Below are positions 40,401 through 46,965 of a DNA stretch of 64,000 nucleotides, piece by piece. The translations under genes were made by a program, and so were the position numbers. The DNA is taken from contig JABBOT010000012.1 in NCBI GenBank assembly GCA_016165875.1, positions 15,813,168-15,877,167 of the forward strand, given 5' to 3'. Position 1 is the stretch's first letter; the number at the start of each line of letters is the position of its first letter. The notes beneath the pieces were generated by a model that saw only the letters and a list, made by a program, of their open reading frames with translations, was not told the DNA's origin and made no database searches. The DNA comes from Acanthopleura granulata. Taxonomy: Eukaryota; Mollusca; Polyplacophora; Chitonida; Chitonidae.

Positions 40401-43400
40401 AGAAAGAAAGAAAAGAAATAAAAAGACTTCCACTTTACTGTCCAAAGGAAAAGTCTATGTTGATTATAAAAGTCCATCAACAAAGGCAAGGGAGTCACCC
40501 GGTAATTACTAGAAAAAGAAAGAATGAAATAAAAAATAATTTTATTTCTTTTTCTTTTTGGCATTAACTTATGATCAATATCAGGCGCATGGACATTATT
40601 GTCATCATAAACATGATCCTCATATAGTTCCATGTAACAATATCAAGTGACTGTCACACAATTTCCTGGAAATCACAGACTGTTCACAGACCACAGTCCA
40701 TCACTCAAAGTCTTCAGTAATGGCAGCACTGAAGCACCTTTCTTGGTTAAACAATCTGCCAATTGCTGATCATTTGATGACCATATAACGTCTTGGATCT
40801 GGTTCTCCTCCCGAAGTCCTTTTATGCAACTGATTTCAATCCAAAGCCTTTTATCAGATACCCGTTTTGTTGATTTGATTGGCTCGCACATCGACCTGCA
40901 GTCAGACACCCATGTAATGGGCAACTGAAGGGAATCAGCTGATCCATTGGTGAGCTCGAGAACAAAGTTGCCAGGAATATGTAGTTGTCAATTCCCTCAG
41001 ACATGGGTAAGGTTTCTGCTGCCAGAGTACTTCGCATCACGCACCTGATTCTTTTGGAGTGCCAGTGTATCACAGAGAATTTTCCTGTTTCATCCACCAA
41101 CAGAATCAGGTGTCCTCCCTAAGTTCCACCATCAGGCAAATTACCCAGCAAAGTGTCACTGAATAACACAGGTGTCACCTTTCCATTTAGTGACTGGAAC
41201 TTCAAAACTACATTTTCTGCCGTTTTTTTCTTATTACTTTGTTGGCATGTGCCACGTTTTGGGCTGTAGTGCTTTTGACCGATCCACGCAAAGTAGAAAC
41301 ATCAAATGATATGTCTGGCCTGCTCTGACGCGCTAGCCACAGAAGCTGTCCAACTTTTGATCTGTACAGGTTGACATCTTGTTCACTTAATGGCATATCA
41401 CGGCGGGCCCTTTGTCCCAGTTCATTTCCAGTACACTCACACTGTCAACATACTGCTTTTGATATAGCCTGATGTTCCCGGTTTGATCCTGTCCAATTTT
41501 GATTCCTACATGTTGGAAACTTCCTTCCTCTTCCCTTCCCACATTGAAAGCAGAGCAAATATTGGGCATCACAGATGTTTCCCCCCAAAAACAAAGTCAT
41601 CTACCTGGCTAGCTAGTATCCCATTTACTGAGCCTTTTCCATCTGGCCAGTAAAACTTTGCGGGGCCAACTACTGATACATGGGCACCACTGGTCAACAT
41701 GACCTCACGCACTTTGGTGTACCAGTAGAGAGATGCATCACCTAAGCCATAAACACACTTCTGAAGCAGACAACACCTACACAATTTGCTTCCTTAGGCG
41801 GCTTAATGAAGATGTCTGTGGATAACACAGCACCTTGTAGAAAGGCTATTCTAATGTCCATGGACCTGGGAGTCCATTTCTGCCGAGACGAAGGGATTCA
41901 GTTGCACATGTTGGAGAGTCCCTGGGAATTTCCTCACTCTTAGTTCCTTTAAAGCCCCTAGCAACATGCTTTACTTTTGGAATAATTCCATTAGGACTGT
42001 TCTTCAATATGTAAATCCACCTGGTGGAAATACATTTTTGTCCATTGTCTGGTATAGGGGAGGACACATCATTATTTATCCAACTCTGCAACTCTGGCTT
42101 CAGAAAAGTCAATATCACTAACCTCCAGAACACCCTCATCACTTTGGTTAGTTTGTTCTAATTTTTCAAATTCTGTCACTCTGCTCAACTCAACAGATTC
42201 TTTTACACCAGTTTTATCTGAAGGCTTTGAACACTGCAAATTGTACCATAGTTCATTTTCTCCAGTGGCTTTTCCAGCCCTGCGTAGAACTATGGCTGAA
42301 TGTAATGTGCCTGAATCAACATCCCTAAACTGAACTTTGTCCCCTGGGTGAATTTTCAAATACTCAGGGCTATTCTGTGACAGCTTTGATTTTACTATGT
42401 CTGATTCATGGACACTACACGTATCTGACTCATGGTCATTAGCACTGTCTGTTTGGCTACTGCCAGACTGTAAATCATTATCAGAAAGTCCGGTTTCAGA
42501 CAGACTACCTGAAGTGTTTTCACAATCCTTCCCCTTCTCTACTTTGTCACTACATTCAACAGATGTGTCTATCTTGCATAATCTAGATTGGTGAACTCTC
42601 ACACAAATCAAAGAGTTCGGTTTCAGACAGACTACCTGAAGTGTTTTCACAATCCTTCCCCTTCTCTACTTTGTCACTACATGCACCAGATGTGTCTATC
42701 TTGCATAATCTAGGTGAACTCTCACACAAATCCCACCATGTCTTACAAAAACTCCATCTTTTCTAATTACACTACCTGGGCCTTTCCATTTTGGACTATC
42801 ATTACGCTTGTAATATACCTTATCTCCAGTAACATATTCATTTGAGAAAGGGTGAGTTTCTCAAGGCTCTACGGATACGCTCAGAACATTCAGATTGAGC
42901 CAAGGCTGTCCTTGCAGCATGCAGAGCACTTACATGCTTTCCAACGTTTGCACTCTGAGTGGTACCTTCTAAGGTTGGAAGTTTGTCCCACAGAACTGAT
43001 GGTAAATTTGTTCTAAATAAATTTGGGGCTTTATACTGGGAAACTAGACAGCATGATTAACAGAGCTCAAAGAGAACGTGCTGTGGTACGACGACAGAAT
43101 CAACAGTAAATGAACAAAAACAACAACAACCACCACTACACTGCAGCTCTTTTCAGAGCCAACAGTTGTCCTGAAACAGAATTTTCTGATCAAGCACATT
43201 CAGTTACAGGCGTATATGACTGTTTGAATCTTCAAGCAATCAGCTGACTTCCGGATATACCATGCTGGGCGATCCATAGCAGATGGTGTTATAGGTATTT
43301 ACTGAGGCCAGATGCGCGTAGGAGGCACATGGCCTGTTTTTTTCTGTCGTAAATTGTCATAGTATATGGTACTATCAGTTAATTTTTCACTGAAAATACT

Positions 43401-45377
43401 GACCAAGAGTAATGGAGAAAATAGTTCGCAAATAAATACAAATTACAATGACAAAGCCATATTTTAAGGTTTACTAAATGACATTTGTACCTCATTAGGC
43501 CTACATCCAGGGAGAAGATGGATGGATTTTTGTAGACCAAGGCTAAGCACAGCTATTTTTGTGTCAAGAAAGGTGATTAAGTGTCATAATCTGTGTATTG
43601 AGAATTAGGGCAAGTTTAACGAAACTTGCAAAGCTTTTTTTTTAAGCAAAAGTGTTTTTATTTAACCATGGTAATACCGTACTGCAGTAGTGTTTGACTT
43701 GAGTTTGTTCAAGAAACTCTTCGTGTTCAACTTGGGCAACAAACTACCGACCTAAGCATTTTTCTGTACATGGAAAGTTTGGTAAAACAGAGCGCTATCC
43801 TCTGATTTCCTTCCGGTGTTTTCCAGGTGAAGGAGCTGTTTGGGGCTGGCACAGCCTGTGTGGTGTGCCCTGTGGAGAAGATACTATATGAGGGCAAGAT
43901 GCTGGAAATCCCAACCATGTCGGAGGGGGCTCCTCTTACCAACAGGCTCTACAAGACATTACTGGACATCCAGGTAAGAGTTATATCCTTTGAACCTGAA
44001 ATAAATATAATGTGGAGTAAATTTTTTGAAAAGTTGACTGGGTTGTGCAAAAACACACTGGGAAAACAAGTCATCAGTTAAAACTGTATCACCAGCAGTT
44101 CATTTCTCATACTGAGGATTCAACCCTAAACCTTAAATCAAGTGTCCACCTCAGGGTCAGAAGATCTGGGATCAAACCTACCTCAGATCATGCCAGAGAT
44201 CTTAAAATTTGTACTTGTCGTTGCCTCGCTTGGTGTTCAGCACTGACAGATTAGACCAAGGAATCAGGACTGGTTGGCTTGGTGTCAGTACAGTGTGACT
44301 GAGTGGGGTGTCAAGTCTGATGTCTTCTGCATGATGTTCCCACGGCATTTTGGTAGAATGTACATTGTATGGGCTCTTCATCGTCGTAGCAGAAAAATTG
44401 TTGAGTACGATATTAAACCCAAGCATGCATAGCATACACATATTATATGTGATCAGTAAGCTAAGCCCTGAGTTGAAATCTTATATTAACTGTTTACAAC
44501 AGCTTTGAACAAGGCTCCCTAGCATCGGATTTGTGTTCACACAGTTGTCAGCATGTGTGGAGAACCTAGCTTTGAGTTTAAGATTAAATATGTTAATCTA
44601 ACTTACCTGACCTGGCACCTAGCATAGGGTGATTTCCCAAGTTCTGGGCAGAACATTATCAGTATAAAATGCTTGGGTGTCTTTCGCATGGCCTTCCAGA
44701 GGAAGCAGGCTAAATATTTCAACACTGAGATTGGCCTGCTGCAATGAGACACAGTCATGATGTGACTAAATTTGTTTTGCTAATTCTGTGGAAACCAAAT
44801 CCATGCAAACAAAGAACCACATTGTAAGTAAATGACGTATGTTATTGATTGTAACTTGGTCTAGCAGGCTGGCTGTGACGGAACTGTAAGGGTTACAAGG
44901 TTAGGTCAGTTCCCTTTGCTGAATTGCCACTGACTTGGTCAGCGAGTATGCGAATTACCTGTACAAGTTGACGGTTTCTCTCAGAAATGTGGTTTCGTAC
45001 AGATTGAAACATTACCAGCTTTAGGTACAAAACAAGTACAGTTATTGGATACATGGCCTTGCTGTCTTGCAGAAGGAATCGTCCAAAAACTCAAATGGCC
45101 CAATATATTAAATAAAAAGCAACCAAATGTCTGCATTTGAACCTACCATTTTATGATGGTTTTGCTCTTTCATATTAATTAAATACTTATTAAAGATTTG
45201 ACTGAAATGTGATGTTGATCATCCTTTGCTTAGCCATTTTCTCTTCCAGTTTTGATGAGGATTTGTTTATTTCTTGAATTGGTTATTGTTCAGTATGGCC
45301 GCGTGGCGAGTCCGTGGATGGAAGAGGTTGACCAGCCGATTGCTGAAGGTGTCCAGAAGATGGCTGGAAAACTCTAA
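10434..45377 (+). CDS. BCAT: Branched-chain amino acid aminotransferase, mitochondrial type, 11 coding exons (whole gene span)
   Basis: Transfers the amino group of leucine, isoleucine or valine to 2-oxoglutarate with pyridoxal phosphate (PLP), the first step of branched-chain amino acid breakdown. Eleven exons join in frame to 409 codons plus TAA; vertebrate BCATs are about 385-395 residues. All ten introns are GT-AG. Introns 6 and 7 are phase 2 and 1, the rest phase 0. Recognisable blocks in order: [12 protein letters not shown] (57-68), LFEGMKAY (104-111), QEWVPYS and [11 protein letters not shown] in exon 5, VGPYFPTG in exon 6, YKMGSNYAPT with the PLP lysine at about 231, [17 protein letters not shown] (255-271), [14 protein letters not shown] in exon 8, and [12 protein letters not shown] (338-349). 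Residues 1-36 lack acidic residues and are rich in Arg, Ser and Leu, which suggests mitochondrial import. Introns are 367 to 9468 nt. Family assignment is firm; the exact start rests on exon 1. Confidence 0.95.
12097..12183 (+). CDS. BCAT: BCAT coding exon 2 (rest of targeting leader)
   Basis: Twenty-nine codons between a T-rich tract ending TTTAAG and the donor GTAAGA. They encode [20 protein letters not shown] followed by STAPASAFR. There are five arginines and no acidic residue, as in an amphipathic import helix. The end, SAFR, joins exon 3 (YDDLQ) and lines up with SSSFKAADLQ of vertebrate BCAT2, which supports the junction. Confidence 0.85.
14330..14612 (+). mobile_element. SINE family A, near full length
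   Basis: The tRNA-like head GGCCTAGTGGTTAGCATGG (A box) and GTGTTCAAGTCCTG (B box) lead to the core CAACCTGTGGATGGTTG and the tail AAAACACCAATCAAAATAAG. It sits in BCAT intron 2 in the sense orientation. It carries a small insertion (ACATGTATGT) in the core. Confidence 0.85.
15938..16065. repeat. 64-bp tandem duplication in BCAT intron 2
   Basis: CCCTGACCTACAAGATCCTC starts at 15938 and again at 16002. The two 64-bp copies differ at only a few positions and each contains TACATGTATGGTAACCGACC. Confidence 0.9.
16782..17021 (-). CDS. Unassigned minus-strand ORF in BCAT intron 2
   Basis: Starts at a true ATG and runs 79 codons: [20 protein letters not shown] near the start and [20 protein letters not shown] at the end. 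It has mixed composition and lies antisense to BCAT. No motif is recognised. A remnant of a mobile element or a chance frame are the likely alternatives. Confidence 0.15.
   Translation of the reverse strand: MFNRMLSDFCLAQNVSFKLTYSKSITDNFDTKKMKVSQQFVNSTDKLVEERMLATFNTACEALARLLSSSVQPLDYRER
17946..18018 (+). mobile_element. SINE family A, internal fragment
   Basis: A short diverged piece of the core: AAGGTCTGCCAATGGT then GGTTTCCTCCTAGGCTCTGC, with the usual CAACCTGCGGATGG part deleted. In BCAT intron 2. Confidence 0.55.
18076..18380. repeat. ~140-165 bp tandem duplication in BCAT intron 2
   Basis: AAGGTGTTT...GACAGATT...ATCTGCCTAA...GTTGAACCATGTAG blocks occur in two consecutive copies (GTTGAACCATGTAG at 18197 and 18335). 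An indel in the left part makes the step vary from 138 to 165. Confidence 0.75.
18528..18796 (+). mobile_element. SINE family A, full length with target duplication
   Basis: The head GCCTCCGTGGCTCAGGTGGT is a clear Pol III A box and GAGTTCAAGTCCAGC a B box. The tail ends ATCAGATAAATAAATATAT. It is flanked by AAAGATTATCA (18517-18527) and AAGGATTATCA (18797-18807), an 11-bp target duplication with one mismatch, which fixes both ends. In BCAT intron 2. Confidence 0.93.
21447..21647 (+). CDS. BCAT: BCAT coding exon 3
   Basis: Sixty-seven codons (residues 37-103) between TTACAG and GTATAG. Contains [17 protein letters not shown] and [15 protein letters not shown], the start of the small domain conserved in all animal BCATs. 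The reading frame is also open upstream of the acceptor to 21402, so the start was set by the splice site and the match to the family. Confidence 0.95.
22469..22579 (+). CDS. BCAT: BCAT coding exon 4
   Basis: Thirty-seven codons (104-140) between TTTGCAG and [26 protein letters not shown], then [17 protein letters not shown]. The arginines in this block align with the part of the family that contributes to the PLP-phosphate site. Both flanking introns are phase 0. Confidence 0.95.
22760..22796 (+). other. G-quadruplex-type run in BCAT intron 4
   Basis: GGGG, then GGGGG, GGGGG, GGGG, GGGGG and GGG separated by one to three T bases on the + (RNA-like) strand. Six G runs of at least three fit the standard quadruplex pattern. 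It lies 180 nt downstream of exon 4. Confidence 0.8.
23760..24041 (+). mobile_element. SINE family A, full length with perfect target duplication
   Basis: The head CTCCGTGGCCAAGGGGGTTAG and the B-box region GACTTCAAGACCAAC precede the core GCCAGCAACCTGTGAATGG and the tail AACACCAATCAAATAAATAA. TCTAAAGAACC occurs directly before (23749-23759) and after (24042-24052) the element, an 11-bp perfect target-site duplication. In BCAT intron 4. Confidence 0.95.
24241..24410 (-). mobile_element. SINE family A, antisense, 5'-truncated
   Basis: Reads on + as the reverse complement: TTTATTTATC, then GCCGTACTCAAGAATATTTC, AGCATTATGGTGGGAGGAAA and CAGGTTGCTGGCAGACCTTC. It lacks the tRNA head. It lies 200 bp downstream of the sense copy in the same intron, so the two could form a long hairpin in BCAT pre-mRNA. 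Confidence 0.85.
30600..30624 (+). other. Second G-quadruplex-type run in BCAT intron 4
   Basis: AGGGGGGTGGGTGGGGGTGG then GG gives four G runs with single T spacers on the sense strand, 1.4 kb before exon 5. Confidence 0.75.
32048..32167 (+). CDS. BCAT: BCAT coding exon 5
   Basis: Forty codons (141-180) between CTGTAG and GTGAGC. Starts [15 protein letters not shown] and ends [12 protein letters not shown], an almost unchanged animal BCAT block that lines the substrate side of the active site. The join to exon 4 (CLP-AFDEEE) matches the vertebrate order LPVFDKEELL without a gap. Confidence 0.95.
34205..34335 (+). mobile_element. Repeat family C, 3' end (BCAT intron 5)
   Basis: AACTGCCATTTTGTAAGAGG to ATTAAACATCTGTCAAATAG aligns with 36565-36630 (GACTGCCATTGTATAAGAGA to ATTAAACAGCTATCAAATAA). 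The conserved tail with ATCAAATAAATAA-like endings is typical of a SINE 3' end. Confidence 0.55.
35106..35215 (+). mobile_element. tRNA-like SINE head, isolated
   Basis: TTAGCTAAGGTGCTTGCCCG looks like a Pol III A box and GGTGCAGTTCAACCCCACTG like a B box, about 35 nt apart. There is no clear family A core after it. It may be the head of family C. Confidence 0.4.
36500..36630 (+). mobile_element. Repeat family C, second copy (BCAT intron 5)
   Basis: GTGGGAAGGTTCATCTGTAA through GCATTAAACAGCTATCAAAT and an AAATAAATAA tail. It shares its last 60 bp with 34273-34332. It ends 140 bp before BCAT exon 6. Confidence 0.55.
36773..36933 (+). CDS. BCAT: BCAT coding exon 6 (carries the PLP lysine)
   Basis: 161 nt, residues 181-233 plus two bases of codon 234, between TTGTAG and [26 protein letters not shown] leads to VGPYFPTG and ends [10 protein letters not shown]. 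The lysine of YKMG (about residue 231) aligns with the Schiff-base lysine of the family. The exon is GC-richer than its introns. The phase 2 end is matched exactly by the single base that starts exon 7. Confidence 0.95.
37313..37455 (+). CDS. BCAT: BCAT coding exon 7
   Basis: 143 nt from the end of codon 234 to the first base of codon 282. Reads [37 protein letters not shown] and [16 protein letters not shown] (266-271) is the conserved PLP-contacting motif; Tyr236 follows the catalytic lysine by five residues, as in other BCATs. Acceptor TTGTAG, donor GTAAGA. Confidence 0.95.
37823..37908 (+). CDS. BCAT: BCAT coding exon 8
   Basis: 86 nt: two bases finish Glu282, then 28 codons reading [20 protein letters not shown] and [22 protein letters not shown] is a BCAT signature. 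The acceptor is TTCATAG and the donor is the slightly unusual GTTAGT. The frame stays open past the donor, but the family match resumes only in exon 9. Confidence 0.93.
38697..38800. repeat. 54-bp tandem duplication in BCAT intron 8
   Basis: GATACTGTAGTCAGGTTATA begins at 38697 and 38751; the repeated part through CACAAATCAGA is identical. A very recent slippage or assembly duplication. Confidence 0.93.
39354..39422 (+). CDS. BCAT: BCAT coding exon 9
   Basis: Twenty-three codons (311-333), [20 protein letters not shown] then ENR, between TTTAAAG and GTAAGT. Equivalent to the W-GEFKV...ALEEGR stretch of vertebrate BCATs. It begins with GEF directly after the DW that ends exon 8. Intron 9, which follows, holds the retrotransposon remnant. 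Confidence 0.93.
40200..40560 (-). mobile_element. Candidate 3' LTR region of the copia remnant
   Basis: Just past the RNase H end on the minus strand there is a purine-rich run (40541-40560, read as AAAAAGAAAAAGAAATAAAA), as expected of a polypurine tract. About 300 nt further a minus-strand TATAAAAG occurs at 40237-40244, a typical LTR promoter. No second copy was seen beyond 43060, so LTR borders and target duplication could not be set. Confidence 0.35.
40673..41396 (-). pseudogene. Copia RNase H remnant
   Basis: Three pieces: 41396-41208 ([20 protein letters not shown]), 41100-40822 ([20 protein letters not shown], the RNase H acidic region) and 40924-40673 ([21 protein letters not shown] and [12 protein letters not shown]). 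These are the closing blocks of copia polyproteins. The stop lies near 40673, followed by sequence that probably leads into the 3' LTR. Confidence 0.8.
41387..42142 (-). pseudogene. Copia reverse transcriptase remnant in three frames
   Basis: 42142-41846 holds [20 protein letters not shown] and VARGFKG, the fingers region. 41784-41569 holds [17 protein letters not shown], then [11 protein letters not shown], where the second Asp pair is the polymerase centre (Gln replaces the usual aromatic or His before VDD). 41572-41387 holds the GIKIGQD and [10 protein letters not shown] blocks. A region between about 41780 and 41850 is lost or out of frame, so no active enzyme can be made. Confidence 0.8.
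42072..42650 (-). pseudogene. Retrotransposon linker between integrase and reverse transcriptase
   Basis: A 192-codon open stretch rich in Ser, Asp and Glu, with the block [20 protein letters not shown]. It sits where copia polyproteins carry a variable acidic linker before the reverse transcriptase. Its 5' part overlaps the 127-bp tandem duplication at 42491-42732. It continues the element's order but is not in one frame with its neighbours. Confidence 0.65.
42491..42732. repeat. 127-bp tandem duplication inside the copia linker
   Basis: The stretch beginning CGGTTTCAGACAGACTACCT occurs at 42491 and again at 42618. The copies are nearly identical over 115 bp (a few mismatches, for example TTCAACAGA versus TGCACCAGA, and a 5-base deletion in the second). 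127 is not a multiple of three, so the duplication also shifts the frame of the linker. Confidence 0.9.
42690..43035 (-). pseudogene. Retrotransposon integrase C-terminal remnant
   Basis: Minus-strand translation gives [20 protein letters not shown], then, after a one-base frame change near 42853, [20 protein letters not shown] and [12 protein letters not shown]. This is the integrase tail of copia elements, where the G-D-K-V-x-Y-K and W-x-G-P-G blocks precede the linker to reverse transcriptase. The catalytic core upstream is missing. Confidence 0.8.
43827..43973 (+). CDS. BCAT: BCAT coding exon 10 (CXXC motif)
   Basis: Forty-nine codons (334-382) between TTTTCCAG and [26 protein letters not shown], then [11 protein letters not shown] and [11 protein letters not shown]. 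Cys344 and Cys347 form the CVVC pair; in human BCATs this CXXC is a redox switch (established knowledge for the human enzymes). Confidence 0.95.
44108..44425 (+). mobile_element. SINE-like repeat family B, sense copy in BCAT intron 10
   Basis: GATCTGGGATCAAACCTACC (B-box-like) is followed by TGCCTCGCTTGGTGTTCAGC, CAGGACTGGTTGGCTTGGTG and TTGTTGAGTACGATATTAAA, ending in a CCAAGCATGCATAG tail. It matches the antisense copy at 6264-6612 block for block. Its 3' end resembles that of family A (GAGTACGGCGTAAAAC), hinting at a shared LINE partner. Confidence 0.75.
45294..45377 (+). CDS. BCAT: BCAT coding exon 11 (C-terminus and stop)
   Basis: Twenty-seven codons and TAA after the acceptor [26 protein letters not shown] then QKMAGKL. 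The start YG...W matches the IQYG...W end of vertebrate enzymes. The tail after Trp is about 18 residues longer than in vertebrate BCATs and ends in KL, which is not a peroxisomal tripeptide. Confidence 0.93.
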   Translation, partial: YGRVASPWMEEVDQPIAEGVQKMAGKL

Positions 45378-46281
45378 ATCTGAATTTTTGCGACTTTGTT
45401 GATGCTTGTGCTGAGTGTACAATGCACCTACAATTCACTGGTCACTGCGTCACATACTGGGTGACTTTTATGTAGATTCCAGCAGTGAAACTTCACAGCT
45501 GGCATGTTCTCCAGCATTTAGTCCTTGTAATTTGCTGAATTCCTGACTGGATTACATTTATCATTGGACCACTGATAGCTGCTTTGGATTCTATGGTTGG
45601 CATTTTTCAACTGATAGTCATTAGAATTGGCAATGTGTGAGTATCACATGAAGGCGTCGCCAGGTGATAATAATCGGCAGTGTTGTCACTTTGCCAGGTA
45701 ATATCATATGTATGTGGTAATGTTGTTGTTAAGACATGGTCTTATTATTGAAATTAAGGAGCTTATAGAGAAATCTCATGTTGCTCACAACAGAACATCT
45801 GGATCTCTGAAATATTCTGTTATTCTAAGATATTATTTACACTCAGGTAAAAAAGTTAAAGATCAGATAATCTAGGTATGATCATTACACGCTATTATTT
45901 TTTGGGGGGGGGTTTGCTTTTTCAGTAAATACAAAAGTAGTGATAAATTGCAATTATTTCCTAATGTGGGCAAGAAGCAATTTTTTAGTACATTTGCTGG
46001 ATTGATTCCTGATATGCTATTGATTTTAAGTGTTATGATGAAACAGATCTGATTTTCTCATTGTCATCATTTTTGTTGAATCGTACATGTAGCTGAGAAC
46101 AAACTTGTTCTGATGTTTGCGTATATTATGTGAGTTGTATCTCTTTTTGTCAAAGAAAGTAATCTAGGAATTAGACCATTCCGTAGGAGATTTCTTCAGG
46201 TGCATTTAATGGTAAATATTTGTTGTTGCGGACAAGGATTTAACGCAGTTACAGTCAACAAAACCTGAAAATGCAAATTGG

Positions 46282-46445
46282 CCAGTCTAAATTTCTTATT
46301 CTGTGATCAGAATGAGACTGTAGCTCAGCCTCATTAGGTTTATGTGAATCAACCAGTCTAAATTTCTTATTCTGTGGTTAGAATGACATTCTTTGCACCT
46401 CAGCCTCATGAGGTTTATGTGAATCAGTGTGTCTAAATTTCTAAT
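46282..46445. repeat. 71-75 bp tandem repeat in the probable BCAT 3' UTR
   Basis: GTCTAAATTTCTTATTCTGTG-type starts lie at 46285, 46356 and (as GTCTAAATTTCTAATCG) 46431, with CTCAGCCTCAT(T/G)AGGTTTATGT in each full copy. Two full copies and a partial third. Confidence 0.85.
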
Positions 46446-46941
46446 CGCTTGGTAAGTCTTGTGAGGTGAAATTGTTTTTAAACAACTTAATATGAGACTG
46501 CTGGAGCAGATTGTTCAAACTGTATTGTGTGATGATAACCTATAGCTGTGCAGTATTTACACTGAGCGTTATGAGGGAAGAGTTTACTCGTATACATCAT
46601 ACACCTGTATTACAAGATTATATATTTTGGTAATTTTTGTGTAACAAAGAATTAGACTGTACGGATCTAGGGGATCAAATGTATTGTAGAAATGTATCAG
46701 TCCAATTCACAGTTAATGAAAAAGATATGTTTTAAGTATTTTTGTTATGTTTTATGTAGATTCGTGTACCACTAATGCTGTGTCATCAGTTTTTTTGTGC
46801 TTTACTTGTATGAGGAAATCTAGAATATTTGTATGGAAATCCCTTACGCAGGCCTTCCTGAAGAACATATCAATATATTGAGGACAGTGTCATGGCTTGT
46901 AATGGTCATGTGAATGGGGTACTTAACTAAATCATTAAAAT

Positions 46942-46947
46942 AATAAA
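46942..46947 (+). terminator. Candidate polyadenylation signal for BCAT
   Basis: AATAAA, the first canonical signal after the BCAT stop codon at 45377. GT-rich sequence follows (TTACGTGTCTGTATG from about 46960), as expected of a downstream element. Cleavage would fall near 46960-46970. Confidence 0.4.
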
Positions 46948-46965
46948 GCTGGCTCGGATTACGTG

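Larger units (their letters stand above)
40640..43060 (-). mobile_element. Broken Ty1/copia-type LTR retrotransposon, antisense in BCAT intron 9
   Basis: Going leftward on the minus strand: an integrase C-terminal region (about 43030-42690, with [14 protein letters not shown] and VRHGG blocks), a Ser/Asp-rich linker (42650-42072), reverse transcriptase pieces (42142-41387, including [16 protein letters not shown] and the QVDDFVFGG catalytic box) and RNase H pieces (41396-40673, including RSTLAAET and [12 protein letters not shown]). At least one frameshift (near 42853) and several frame changes separate the blocks, and no gag, protease or integrase core is seen. It is therefore 5'-truncated and dead. 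The RNase H blocks resemble copia-like elements known from marine invertebrates (from memory). It lies opposite to BCAT transcription between exons 9 and 10. Confidence 0.88.
45378..46965 (+). other. BCAT: Probable BCAT 3' UTR
   Basis: No coding signal follows the BCAT stop. The first AATAAA downstream is at 46942-46947, so a 3' UTR of about 1.6 kb is inferred. It contains a local 71-75 bp tandem repeat (46282-46440) and a G run at 45904-45911. A later AATAAA near 49474 could serve a longer form. Confidence 0.45.
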
